Origin: Celeribacter litoreus
GTDB lineage: Bacteria > Pseudomonadota > Alphaproteobacteria > Rhodobacterales > Rhodobacteraceae
Direction of reading: 5' to 3'
DNA: 64,000 nucleotides
Assembly (NCBI RefSeq): GCF_020165855.1
Contig: NZ_JAIUFY010000012.1
Coordinates: forward strand, 1-64,000
The position numbers were made by a program, and so were the translations under genes. The number at the start of each line of letters is the position of its first letter. Position 1 is the first letter of the stretch. Shown piece after piece: positions 55,339 through 63,037 of the stretch. The notes beneath the pieces are model-generated. The model was given only the letters and a program-made list of their open reading frames with translations. It did no database searches and had not been told where the DNA came from.

Positions 55339-55953
55339 TCATTGTCTTGTTCGATCTTTGTCTTGTTCGATCTTTGCTCTAAGATGAGTGAGGTATGTCA
55401 CATATGGTATCTGAAAGTCTGAAATCCCCAGCTTGTACTCAAATGATGGACCGCCCATAAAAACACTGGGAGGGCGCACAATTCCATCAATTGGGGCCTC
55501 TCCATTGCGGAGTGCTGCAAGCGGCTTACGCGTCCTGTAGGGCAGCCCCTCTCCATCGTAAGCGACTACATCAACTTGAAAATAATCATCTTTAAGACTG
55601 TAGGTCTGCCAAAGTTCTTCAAAAGAGCGAGCAAGAATTTTGAAGCCTGCCGTAGCGCATGTATCCTTGAAGAGTTCCTCTAGGTCTCCATCCTGTCCCG
55701 GAAACTTTCCAACACGTAAATATATTAAGTGGGAACCATTGCTTAGCTTGGTCTTCGGCGTATTCGAAATGTGCAAATTATAAGGAAACAATTCTGGATG
55801 TGTTTCCTTCAATTCATTCATATTACTGGTCTCAAAGTCGAGGGCAGTTTCAACAAAGTAGTCAATATAATCCATTTCAGCAGACCTTTCTCTAAACTGT
55901 GCCCACAGTCCGTATCGATACAGGAAAACTCGACGGTTTGGCCACGCTTCCAT
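55339..55953 (-). CDS. AT-rich orphan protein, truncated by a tandem duplication
   Basis: A protein of about 204 residues that I do not recognise. Composition is more A+T rich than the neighbours, and it lies 75 bases downstream of trpA on the same strand. It reads as a soluble mixed alpha/beta protein with a GFKILARSFEELW segment, a YFQVDVVAYDGEG segment and a PSVFMGGPSFEYK segment. The reading frame now ends (KIEQDKDRTRQ-stop) because of a 16-bp tandem duplication; the ancestral protein would have been about 270 residues. Start options are GTG 55962, ATG 55953 and ATG 55875, the last having AAAGG 9 bases upstream. Confidence 0.55.
   Translation of the reverse strand: MEAWPNRRVFLYRYGLWAQFRERSAEMDYIDYFVETALDFETSNMNELKETHPELFPYNLHISNTPKTKLSNGSHLIYLRVGKFPGQDGDLEELFKDTCATAGFKILARSFEELWQTYSLKDDYFQVDVVAYDGEGLPYRTRKPLAALRNGEAPIDGIVRPPSVFMGGPSFEYKLGISDFQIPYVTYLTHLRAKIEQDKDRTRQ
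55342..55373. repeat. 16-bp perfect tandem duplication
   Basis: TTGTCTTGTTCGATCT occurs twice in direct succession (55342-55357 and 55358-55373), and the first three bases of a third unit follow. Sixteen is not a multiple of three, so it shifts the frame of the minus-strand orphan. Confidence 0.95.
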
Positions 55954-56027
55954 CGCGCGCACTTTTGCAGAGCGTTAGGAAATTAGTCGCATTGTGTCAA
56001 AGGCATAACTCTCTGACGTCCTCTCGC

Positions 56028-56819
56028 TCACGCCCGGTGCGCACCGTCCGCCAGAGATTTCACATAGGCGGCGATCTCTTCGACCGATTTGCCGTTGGCC
56101 ACTTCATTGACGATGGCGGAGCCGACCACGGTGCCATCGGCGACGGCTGCGATCTCTTCGGCTTTCTCGGGGGTGCGGACGCCGAAGCCGACGATGACGG
56201 GTAGGTCGGTCTTGGCTTTGATCCGTGCCACTTCCGGGGCCACGTCCGCGCCGGAGGCGGCGGCTGCGCCGGTGATGCCGGTGATGGAGACATAGTAGAC
56301 AAAGCCGGAGGTGTTTTCCAAAACCTTCGGCAGGCGTTTGTCATCGGTCGTGGGGGTCGCGAGGCGGATGAAGTTCAGGCCCGCTTTCTGCGCCGGAATG
56401 CAAAGCTCTTCGTCTTCTTCCGGCGGCAGGTCCACGATGATCAGGCCGTCGATGCCGGCCTCGACCGCATCCACGAGGAATTTGTCGACGCCGCGCGAAT
56501 AGATCGGGTTGTAGTAGCCCATGAGCACAATCGGCGTGGTGTCGTCGGTCTCGCGGAAGGCTTTGGCGAGGTCGAGGGTCTTTTGCAGGGTCATCCCCTG
56601 ATCGAGCGCTCGCTGGCCGGCGAGCTGGATCGTCGGGCCGTCCGCCATCGGATCGGTGAAGGGCAGGCCCAGTTCGATGATGTCCACACCGGCGGCGGGC
56701 ATTGCCTTGACGATCTCCAGCGATTTCGCCTCATCCGGATCTCCGGCCATGACATAGGCGACGAAGGCCTTTTTGCCTGCGGCTTTCAATTCGGCGAATT
56801 TGGCGTCGATACGGGTCAT
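56028..56819 (-). CDS. trpA: Tryptophan synthase alpha chain
   Basis: Cleaves indole-3-glycerol phosphate to indole, passed by tunnel to TrpB. The 263-residue TIM barrel has the catalytic E49 in [11 protein letters not shown] and D60 in ADGP, the [10 protein letters not shown] segment near 101-110, and the phosphate site [12 protein letters not shown] near 207-218. GAGGAG lies upstream of the ATG at 56819; an in-frame GTG three codons before is less well placed. It is separated from trpF-trpB and followed by the AT-rich orphan. Confidence 0.96.
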   Translation of the reverse strand: MTRIDAKFAELKAAGKKAFVAYVMAGDPDEAKSLEIVKAMPAAGVDIIELGLPFTDPMADGPTIQLAGQRALDQGMTLQKTLDLAKAFRETDDTTPIVLMGYYNPIYSRGVDKFLVDAVEAGIDGLIIVDLPPEEDEELCIPAQKAGLNFIRLATPTTDDKRLPKVLENTSGFVYYVSITGITGAAAASGADVAPEVARIKAKTDLPVIVGFGVRTPEKAEEIAAVADGTVVGSAIVNEVANGKSVEEIAAYVKSLADGAHRA

Positions 56820-56889
56820 CAGGTGCACTCCTCGGGAACTACCCTTTGGGAAGTGCCTTAAAACCCGCGCGTGTGCAAGTGCTCAGGCT

Positions 56890-57300
56890 CTATCCATGCT
56901 CTGCGGGCGCAACCATCACGATCCAACTCGTCCCATAGGTGTCGACGCACATCCCGAACCCGGGGGAAAAGAACGTCGCCCCGTATTCTTGCGTTGGGGT
57001 GCCGCCGTCCACCAGAGCGCCATAAATCCGGCGTCCGTCGGCGACATTTTTCGCTTCCAGACTCACAGACACGGACGCCTGCGGGCGGCTGTCCATATGG
57101 GGCGGATAGTCTGAGGCCATCAGATCGCCATAGGGGGACATGAGGGCGCTATGCATGATGGTTTTGGAGGCTTTGAACCCCTCCGGCGCGTCGGGCATGT
57201 CCTCGTAGCGCATGAGATCAAGCGTCCCGCCGAGAATGCTCTGGTAAAAGTGCATGGCCTCTTCGCAGTGGCCTTCGAAATGCAGGTAAGTGGTGATCAT
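56890..57300 (-). CDS. VOC-family (PhnB-like/glyoxalase-fold) protein
   Basis: A 136-residue beta-alpha-beta-beta-beta protein of the PhnB/YjdN-like VOC group. It begins ITTYLHFEGHCEEAMHFYQSILGG at residues 2-25, a typical first module, with the second module at SVSVSLEAKNVADGRRIYGAL and the closing FGMCVDTYGTSWIV strand. Metal ligands of glyoxalase I are not all obvious, and PhnB-like members have no known enzyme activity. GAGGAGG lies 6 bases before the ATG. Divergent from ychF. Confidence 0.82.
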   Translation of the reverse strand: MITTYLHFEGHCEEAMHFYQSILGGTLDLMRYEDMPDAPEGFKASKTIMHSALMSPYGDLMASDYPPHMDSRPQASVSVSLEAKNVADGRRIYGALVDGGTPTQEYGATFFSPGFGMCVDTYGTSWIVMVAPAEHG

Positions 57301-57427
57301 GGCAGCCTCCTCTCGCCGTTCACCCCTAAAAGGGTAGCCCAGAGCGCTGATTCCCACAAAGCGCGGGCTTGCGCGAGACCCCTTTGGGCCTTAGACAGCC
57401 TTGGAATTTCGGACAAAGGAGGCCGCT

Positions 57428-58525
57428 ATGGGCTTCAAGATGGGTATCGTCGGTCTGCCGAACGTCGGCAAGTCGACGCTCTTTAACGCATTGACCAAAA
57501 CGGCTGCTGCACAGGCGGCCAACTTTCCGTTCTGCACCATCGAGCCCAACGTGGGCGACGTGGCGGTTCCGGATCCGCGGCTTGATAAGCTCGCGGAGAT
57601 TGCTGGCTCCAAACAGATCATCCCGACGCGTATGTCGTTCGTGGATATTGCAGGCCTCGTGAAAGGCGCGTCGAAAGGCGAAGGCCTCGGTAACCAGTTC
57701 CTTGCGAACATCCGCGAGTGTGACGCGATCGCCCACGTCGTGCGCTGTTTCGAAGACGGGGACGTGACCCACGTCGAGGGCCGCGTTGATCCGGTGGACG
57801 ATGCGCAAGTGATTGAGATGGAGCTCATGCTCGCTGATCTCGAGTCGATCTCCAAGCGCCGCACCAACCTCGTCCGCAAGCTCAAGGGCAACGACAAGGA
57901 AGCGAAACTCCAAGACGATCTGCTTGCCCGTGCGCAAGCCGCTCTCGAAGCCGACAAGCCGGCCCGAACCGTTGAGGTGACGGAAGAAGAGCGCAAGCAG
58001 TGGAACATGCTCCAGCTTCTGACGCAGAAGCCGATCCTTTACGTTTGCAACGTCGAGGAAGAGAACGCTGCGACTGGCAACAGCTATTCTGACGCGGTTG
58101 CGAAGATGGCCGAAGAGCAGGGTGCTGGCACAGTGGTGATCTCCGCCAAGATCGAGGAAGAGATTTCCCAGCTCGATGGGGATGAGGCCGAGATGTTCCT
58201 TGAAGAACTCGGTCTGCATGAGGCCGGTCTCGACCGTCTGATCCGTGCGGGCTACGAATTGCTGCACCTCGAGACCTATTTCACCGTTGGCCCGAAAGAG
58301 GCCCGCGCCTGGACGATCCGCAAAGGCACTGCTGCACCGCAGGCCGCCGGTGTGATCCACGGTGATTTCGAGCGTGGCTTCATCCGCGCAGAAACCATCG
58401 CCTACGACGACTACATCGCCTGCAACGGCGAAGGCGGCGCGAAGGAAGCGGGCAAGATGCGCGCAGAGGGCAAAAGCTACATCGTGCAGGATGGCGATGT
58501 GATGCACTTCCTCTTCAACACCTGA
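57428..58525 (+). CDS. ychF: Redox-regulated ATPase YchF
   Basis: An Obg-related P-loop ATPase that binds ribosomes. The 365-residue protein has GLPNVGKST at 9-17, [20 protein letters not shown] near 76-95, the altered G4 motif NVEE (in CNVEEEN near 208) that favours ATP over GTP, a coiled-coil insert near 125-190 and a C-terminal TGS domain. AAGGAGG lies 5 bases before the ATG. A terminator follows. Confidence 0.97.
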   Translation: MGFKMGIVGLPNVGKSTLFNALTKTAAAQAANFPFCTIEPNVGDVAVPDPRLDKLAEIAGSKQIIPTRMSFVDIAGLVKGASKGEGLGNQFLANIRECDAIAHVVRCFEDGDVTHVEGRVDPVDDAQVIEMELMLADLESISKRRTNLVRKLKGNDKEAKLQDDLLARAQAALEADKPARTVEVTEEERKQWNMLQLLTQKPILYVCNVEEENAATGNSYSDAVAKMAEEQGAGTVVISAKIEEEISQLDGDEAEMFLEELGLHEAGLDRLIRAGYELLHLETYFTVGPKEARAWTIRKGTAAPQAAGVIHGDFERGFIRAETIAYDDYIACNGEGGAKEAGKMRAEGKSYIVQDGDVMHFLFNT

Positions 58526-58546
58526 GTTGAACAGAGCCAAGATTTT

Positions 58547-58577
58547 GAAAAGCCGCCCCAAAGAGGGCGGCTTTTTT
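58547..58577. terminator. Bidirectional terminator after ychF
   Basis: AAAAGCCGCCC/GGGCGGCTTTTTT with loop CAAAGA-type lies between convergent ychF and the aldehyde dehydrogenase gene, touching the latter's stop codon. Confidence 0.9.
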
Positions 58578-59971
58578 CATAGGAATTTGCGCAGCGCCTT
58601 GAGAAGCCGGAGTTTCATCCCCTTGAACGGTGGCTCGATGAGCGCCGTTCCGGCCCATTTGGATTGGTAGATGATCGGTTCCAGATGCGAGAAGCGGTCA
58701 AACCCCGCTTTCCCGTGATAGGCCCCGATGCCGGAAGCGCCGACGCCTCCGAATGGCACGCTGTCGAGCCCGGCCTGTAGCAACGTATCATTGACGCAGA
58801 TGCCGCCGGCGAGGCTTCCTTTCACCGCAGTTTCTATCTCGCCCTTGTCCTCCCCGAAAATATACATCGCCAAGGGGTGCTCTCCCATGGCGATGAACTC
58901 CAAGGCGCCTTCTAGGCTGTCATAGGGGATGACGGGAAGGGTCGGGCCGAAGATCTCTTCTTCCATGAGTTTCAGATCGGCAGGCGGGTCGAGGACCAGA
59001 GACGGAGCGACTTTGTGACCAACTTGCACGCTCTCCAAAGTGAAAGTCTTGCACCCGCGGGACTTTGCTTCCTCTAGCATCGCCATCTGGCGCGTTTTGT
59101 GCGCCGTAGAAATCATCGATGTGTAATCCGCGCTGGGCGCGCCTTCGGGATAGAGCTTCGCAAAGCCGCCCATCAAAGCATCGGACAGCATCTCCATTTT
59201 GCGCCGTTGCACCAACACGTAATCCGGCGCGACACAGGTTTGGCCCGCGTTCACGCTCTTTCCCCATGCGATCCGGCGTCCCGCGCGTTCGAGATCGGCG
59301 GACGGGAGGATCAGGGCAGGGGACTTGCCGCCGAGTTCGAGGGTGACGGGCGTCAGGTTCTTGGCTGCGGCTTCATAGACCTTTCGCCCGACCGACGTGG
59401 AGCCGGTAAAAAGCAAATGATCGAATGGCAGGCCGGAAAAGGCGGAGGCGATGTCGGGGCCGCCAGTAAAGACGCGCACTTCGTCCTCATCGAATGCGCC
59501 GTGTAGCATGTTTGCGAGCACGTCAGATACGCGGGGCGAGAGTTCTGAGGGTTTGATCATCGCGCGATTGCCCGCAGCAAGCGCACCAATCAAAGGCGAA
59601 AGCGCGAGGAGGATGGGATAGTTCCAAGGCGAGATGATCCCAACCACCCCAAGTGGTTTCGGACGCAGTTCCGCGCGCGCCGGGCGAACGGGAAGCGGTA
59701 GCGGTTGCCGACGCGTGGCCATCCAGCGTTTGAGATTACGCTGTGTGCTTTTGAGGTGGAAGAGGGTGACGTCAATCTCGACGAGGCGCGTCTCGATTGC
59801 GCTCCGATGCGAGAAGTCCTCATTGGCAGCTTTGGTGAGTGCGTCCTCATGCTCAAGAAGAGCAGCCTGCAATCGGCGGAGCCGATCAAGCCGTGTTTCG
59901 AGAGAAACGATCCGTTCCGCCCGATGCGCTGCCTTCATTGCCTCAAGACGGGCTTCCATGTTTTCGGGCAT
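58577..59971 (-). CDS. Aldehyde dehydrogenase, coniferyl-aldehyde dehydrogenase type
   Basis: Oxidises an aldehyde to its acid with NAD(P). The 464-residue protein has E212 in LELGGKSP and the nucleophile C246 in GQTCVAPDY, and the NAD-binding GSTSVGRKVYEAAA near 185-198. The shorter chain and the C-terminal FSHLEPIIYQSKW place it in the membrane-associated ALDH/coniferyl group rather than the 500-residue betaine type. I took the ATG at 59971, with GGAGG 5 bases before it; an in-frame ATG lies 12 bases upstream. Its true substrate is not known. Confidence 0.87.
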   Translation of the reverse strand: MPENMEARLEAMKAAHRAERIVSLETRLDRLRRLQAALLEHEDALTKAANEDFSHRSAIETRLVEIDVTLFHLKSTQRNLKRWMATRRQPLPLPVRPARAELRPKPLGVVGIISPWNYPILLALSPLIGALAAGNRAMIKPSELSPRVSDVLANMLHGAFDEDEVRVFTGGPDIASAFSGLPFDHLLFTGSTSVGRKVYEAAAKNLTPVTLELGGKSPALILPSADLERAGRRIAWGKSVNAGQTCVAPDYVLVQRRKMEMLSDALMGGFAKLYPEGAPSADYTSMISTAHKTRQMAMLEEAKSRGCKTFTLESVQVGHKVAPSLVLDPPADLKLMEEEIFGPTLPVIPYDSLEGALEFIAMGEHPLAMYIFGEDKGEIETAVKGSLAGGICVNDTLLQAGLDSVPFGGVGASGIGAYHGKAGFDRFSHLEPIIYQSKWAGTALIEPPFKGMKLRLLKALRKFL

Positions 59972-60023
59972 ATTTGCCTCCATTTTTGCCTATTGAGGCA
60001 GAAAAGGAGACGCGGAGAAAGTC

Positions 60024-60260
60024 TCAGCGAACAAAAATCCGCATGAACGTGGCGCGAATACCGTTCTCGGATGGCTCGAACAAGCACCCGATCACAAAAG
60101 CCAAGGGCCGAATCTCTGTCATTGGTAGGTCCTCAATGCAGTCTCGATGACGCGGGTGTTCTAGAAACGAAACATCAAGGGCATGTGACAGTGCTGCGGC
60201 TTCTTGGTGACATGAAAGGCAGGGCGCCGCGCCGGGATGAGGATCCGGCAGGGCGATCAT
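60024..60260 (-). CDS. Small open frame overlapping the pxpC stop
   Basis: A possible 78-residue protein whose ATG overlaps the pxpC stop as ATGA, which suggests coupling. The composition is mixed, with APCLSCHQ (a CxxCH pattern without a signal peptide) and a final ATFMRIFVR. I recognise no family, the ribosome site is weak, and an opposite-strand frame overlaps it. It may be a chance open frame or a gene remnant. Confidence 0.3.
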   Translation of the reverse strand: MIALPDPHPGAAPCLSCHQEAAALSHALDVSFLEHPRHRDCIEDLPMTEIRPLAFVIGCLFEPSENGIRATFMRIFVR

Positions 60261-61321
60261 TTCCGCGATTTGCTGGGCGCTTCGTGATCTCTTCCCATGA
60301 CGGCTTCCGGATGGGCGACATCACCCACGAGATTGCACGACAGTAGGAACTCGGATGTGAGCAACGCGCCAGTCGCAGGAACCAGCGCGTTCAGAATCTC
60401 TTCCTGGCGCTCTTTGTCTTTGATCTGAATGTTTTCTGCGTCGTCCCGCGAGATGATCTCGAAGTGGACCTCTGAACCGGTCGGAAATTGAGCGAGTCGG
60501 GGCAGGTCAGCCGTGATGACCGTCGCGATTTTCGGATAGCCGCCTGTGGTCTGTGCGTCCGCCATCAGGATCATCGGTTGGCCGGATGCAGCCACCTGAA
60601 TTGCTCCCGGTACGATCCCGTCCGATACAATGTCATGTCCGCGCACCGCAGCGAGTGCTGGTCCATCTAGAACCGTCCCCATGCGATCCCGTTGAGAGGT
60701 GACGCGGAAGGGCGCGTTTTCGAGCAATGCGATCACGTCTGGCGCGAAGTAGTCATCCTGTGGACCGAGGACGAGACGGATCGGTCTATCAGCTGCGATT
60801 GGGGTGAGACGCGTGGCAGGTGTCCGTGGCCGGAGGCAAATGGGTTTTTCTTTCTCGGCCCCCAGCGGGAGCACATCCCCCGCGCGCAGTGCACGGCCTT
60901 CCAGCCCGCCCAAGCCAAAGCGAAGATGCGTGGCCCGTGATCCAAGCACCTCGGGAACCTCTATTCCGCCCGAAATTGCTATGTATCCCCAAATGGCGTT
61001 CCCGAGGGCTCCAATTTTGATGATCTCACCGGCCTCAACTTTGTGGCTCTGGCCCACGGGGACAACACGGTCATCAATGCGGATTTCGCAGTCTCCACCG
61101 GTCACAGCAAAGCACAAATCACGACCGGCGCGAAACTGTCCGCCAACAGCGGCGAACTCAAGCGCAGCCGCGGTTGGCGGATTGCTGCAAAGAGCGTTCG
61201 CAAGGTCCATCGAGGGGCGATCCATCGCGCCAGCTGCGGGCACGCCTAAATGTTTTAGGCCTCGCCTTCCGTGGTCTTGCACAGTGAGCACCGGGCCAGC
61301 ACTTAGAATTTCCAAGGTCAC
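60257..61321 (-). CDS. pxpC: 5-oxoprolinase subunit PxpC (biotin-dependent carboxyltransferase family, KipA-like)
   Basis: Works with PxpA and PxpB to hydrolyse 5-oxoproline (pyroglutamate) to glutamate with ATP. The 354-residue protein begins LEILSAGPVLTVQDHGRRGLKHLGVP (residues 3-28, split here as AGPVLTVQDHGR) and contains MDRPSMDLANAL and the late DGIVPGAIQVAASGQPMILMADAQTTGGYP segment, all typical. It starts at GTG in a GTGA overlap with pxpB. Confidence 0.92.
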   Translation of the reverse strand: MTLEILSAGPVLTVQDHGRRGLKHLGVPAAGAMDRPSMDLANALCSNPPTAAALEFAAVGGQFRAGRDLCFAVTGGDCEIRIDDRVVPVGQSHKVEAGEIIKIGALGNAIWGYIAISGGIEVPEVLGSRATHLRFGLGGLEGRALRAGDVLPLGAEKEKPICLRPRTPATRLTPIAADRPIRLVLGPQDDYFAPDVIALLENAPFRVTSQRDRMGTVLDGPALAAVRGHDIVSDGIVPGAIQVAASGQPMILMADAQTTGGYPKIATVITADLPRLAQFPTGSEVHFEIISRDDAENIQIKDKERQEEILNALVPATGALLTSEFLLSCNLVGDVAHPEAVMGRDHEAPSKSRK

Positions 61322-62076
61322 TGCGCGCCCTCCGGCTGCGGTGATAATTCTCCTGCGCCGATCGCGGCGGCAATTTCATTTCCGCGCTCTGCGCTAACGG
61401 GCACAAACCGCAGGCGATCACCGGCAGCAAATAGCACTGGATTCGCACTCGCGGGATCAAAAGTCCGCCACGGCGTCCACCCGACATAGCGCCATCCGGA
61501 TGGGCCCGCGACGGAATTGATGCTCCCTTGTTGCCCACCGATCCCCACGGCGCCCGCAGGGATCAGGTGTCTCGGTTTCGGAAGGCGCGGCGTGTGAAGC
61601 GCTTCGGGGAGGCCGCCGAGATAGGCAAATCCCGGTGCGAAGCCGATCATATAGACGCGGTATTCCGCGCTCGAATGCAACTCGACCAAAGCGTCCGGTG
61701 TCATCTCTTTTTCTGCTGCGAGCGCCTCAAGATCCATTCCTACTTTGCCGCCATAAACGACGGGCACACGCCAATGTCGTGAGACATCCTCCTGTGCGCC
61801 GAGTGTCGTGATACGCTCTGACAGCAGACCTTCGAGCAGAGCGCCGCGCACTTGCGTCGGATCGTACGTGACGAGCAGCGAGCGGTAGGTCGGCACAGTT
61901 TCGAGCACCCCGTCGATCGGGCGATCCAAAAGGTTTTGCGCCAATGCAATGACCCGACGGTTTGCAACAGGATCAATCATTTCACCGAACTGCACGCAGA
62001 GAGCAGAATCGCCCAAGGTCAGAAAGAGGGGGCTGCTCGCGGTTCCGTCAACGGTTGGCTGCTCGCAAGCATTCAT
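61318..62076 (-). CDS. pxpB: 5-oxoprolinase subunit PxpB (KipI-like)
   Basis: A 252-residue carboxyltransferase-domain subunit, partner of PxpC. Family motifs are LGDSALCVQFGE near 21-32, VPVVYGG near 104-110, YMIGFAPGFAYLGGLP near 142-157 (the PGFAYLG signature) and the SINSVAGPSGWRYVGWTP stretch near 184-202. The N terminus carries about 15 extra residues before the first strand. It overlaps pxpC by four bases and is divergent from pxpA across 115 bases. Confidence 0.92.
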   Translation of the reverse strand: MNACEQPTVDGTASSPLFLTLGDSALCVQFGEMIDPVANRRVIALAQNLLDRPIDGVLETVPTYRSLLVTYDPTQVRGALLEGLLSERITTLGAQEDVSRHWRVPVVYGGKVGMDLEALAAEKEMTPDALVELHSSAEYRVYMIGFAPGFAYLGGLPEALHTPRLPKPRHLIPAGAVGIGGQQGSINSVAGPSGWRYVGWTPWRTFDPASANPVLFAAGDRLRFVPVSAERGNEIAAAIGAGELSPQPEGAQ

Positions 62077-62191
62077 TCAGAAACCTCATTGGCGTTGCGT
62101 GTCTTTTCTGTATACCCATGCAATCAAGCAATTAGCACAGCTAATTTGGCATCAAAGATCAACAATATGCCTGAATGCGGGGAGGGAGCCA

Positions 62192-62965
62192 ATGACGATC
62201 ACCTTGGATCTGAATTGTGACATGGGGGAGAGCTTCGGTGCCTACACGGTCGGCGATGATGCCGCGATGCTCGACTTGGTGACGTCTGCCAATGTGGCTT
62301 GCGGGTTTCATGCCGGTGATCCGGTGGTGATGCGTCGCACAATTCAACTCGCGAAGGAGGCGGGCGTCGCAATAGGTGCGCACCCGTCCTTCATGGATCT
62401 CTATGGTTTCGGGCGCAGACGTATTTCCGGAGAGCGCCCCGAGGATCTCGAAGCCCAGCTCATTTACCAGATTGCTGCGATCCAGGGTATGGCCGCTGTG
62501 GAAGGGCATCCGATCACGCATGTAAAAACTCACGGCGCGCTTGCGAACATGGCGGCCGCAGACGCTGACCTCGCGGTGGTATGTGCGCGTGCAGTTGCTG
62601 CGGTTGATCCATCGTTGATCTATGTCTCTTTGCCTTACTCAGAGTCTTACACCGCCGCCGAAAAACTCGGGCTGAAGGTCGCTTGTGAAATTTACGCCGA
62701 TCGCAGCTATACAGATGCTGGCCAGCTCACGCCCCGCAATCAGCCGGGCGCAGTGATCCACGAGATCGCTCAAAGCACGGATCAAGTGCTCGAGATGGTC
62801 GTCAACAAGCGAATCCCGACGACGGGAGGGCAGTTTCTTCCCGTTGATCCTGCGACACTCTGTATTCATGGTGATACTATGGGTGCCCCGCAAATTGCGG
62901 CCTCTCTGCGGGATGCTCTGGAGCAGAATGGTGTCACCATTGCTCCATTTGCATCGCGGCCGTAA
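62192..62965 (+). CDS. pxpA: 5-oxoprolinase subunit PxpA (LamB/YcsF family)
   Basis: The third 5-oxoprolinase subunit. The 257-residue protein has the family start LDLNCDMGESFGAY at 5-18, SANVACGFHAGDP near 33-45, AIGAHPSFMD near 61-70 and HVKTHGALAN near 109-118; the conserved His and Asp residues fit a deacetylase-like barrel. GGGGAGGG lies 5 bases before the ATG. Unusually it is transcribed away from pxpBC instead of in one operon with them. Confidence 0.93.
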   Translation: MTITLDLNCDMGESFGAYTVGDDAAMLDLVTSANVACGFHAGDPVVMRRTIQLAKEAGVAIGAHPSFMDLYGFGRRRISGERPEDLEAQLIYQIAAIQGMAAVEGHPITHVKTHGALANMAAADADLAVVCARAVAAVDPSLIYVSLPYSESYTAAEKLGLKVACEIYADRSYTDAGQLTPRNQPGAVIHEIAQSTDQVLEMVVNKRIPTTGGQFLPVDPATLCIHGDTMGAPQIAASLRDALEQNGVTIAPFASRP

Positions 62966-63037
62966 TCCCGCATCGGTTTTGTATAAATCCTCATCGCGAG
63001 CGGAAGTCGCATTCGCACCGGCGCCCCACTGAATAGC

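Noticed and set aside
60071-60346. Plus-strand open frame of 91 codons opposite pxpC
   Set aside because: No ribosome site, Arg/Gly-rich shadow-like translation, and it overlaps the well-supported 3' end of pxpC.
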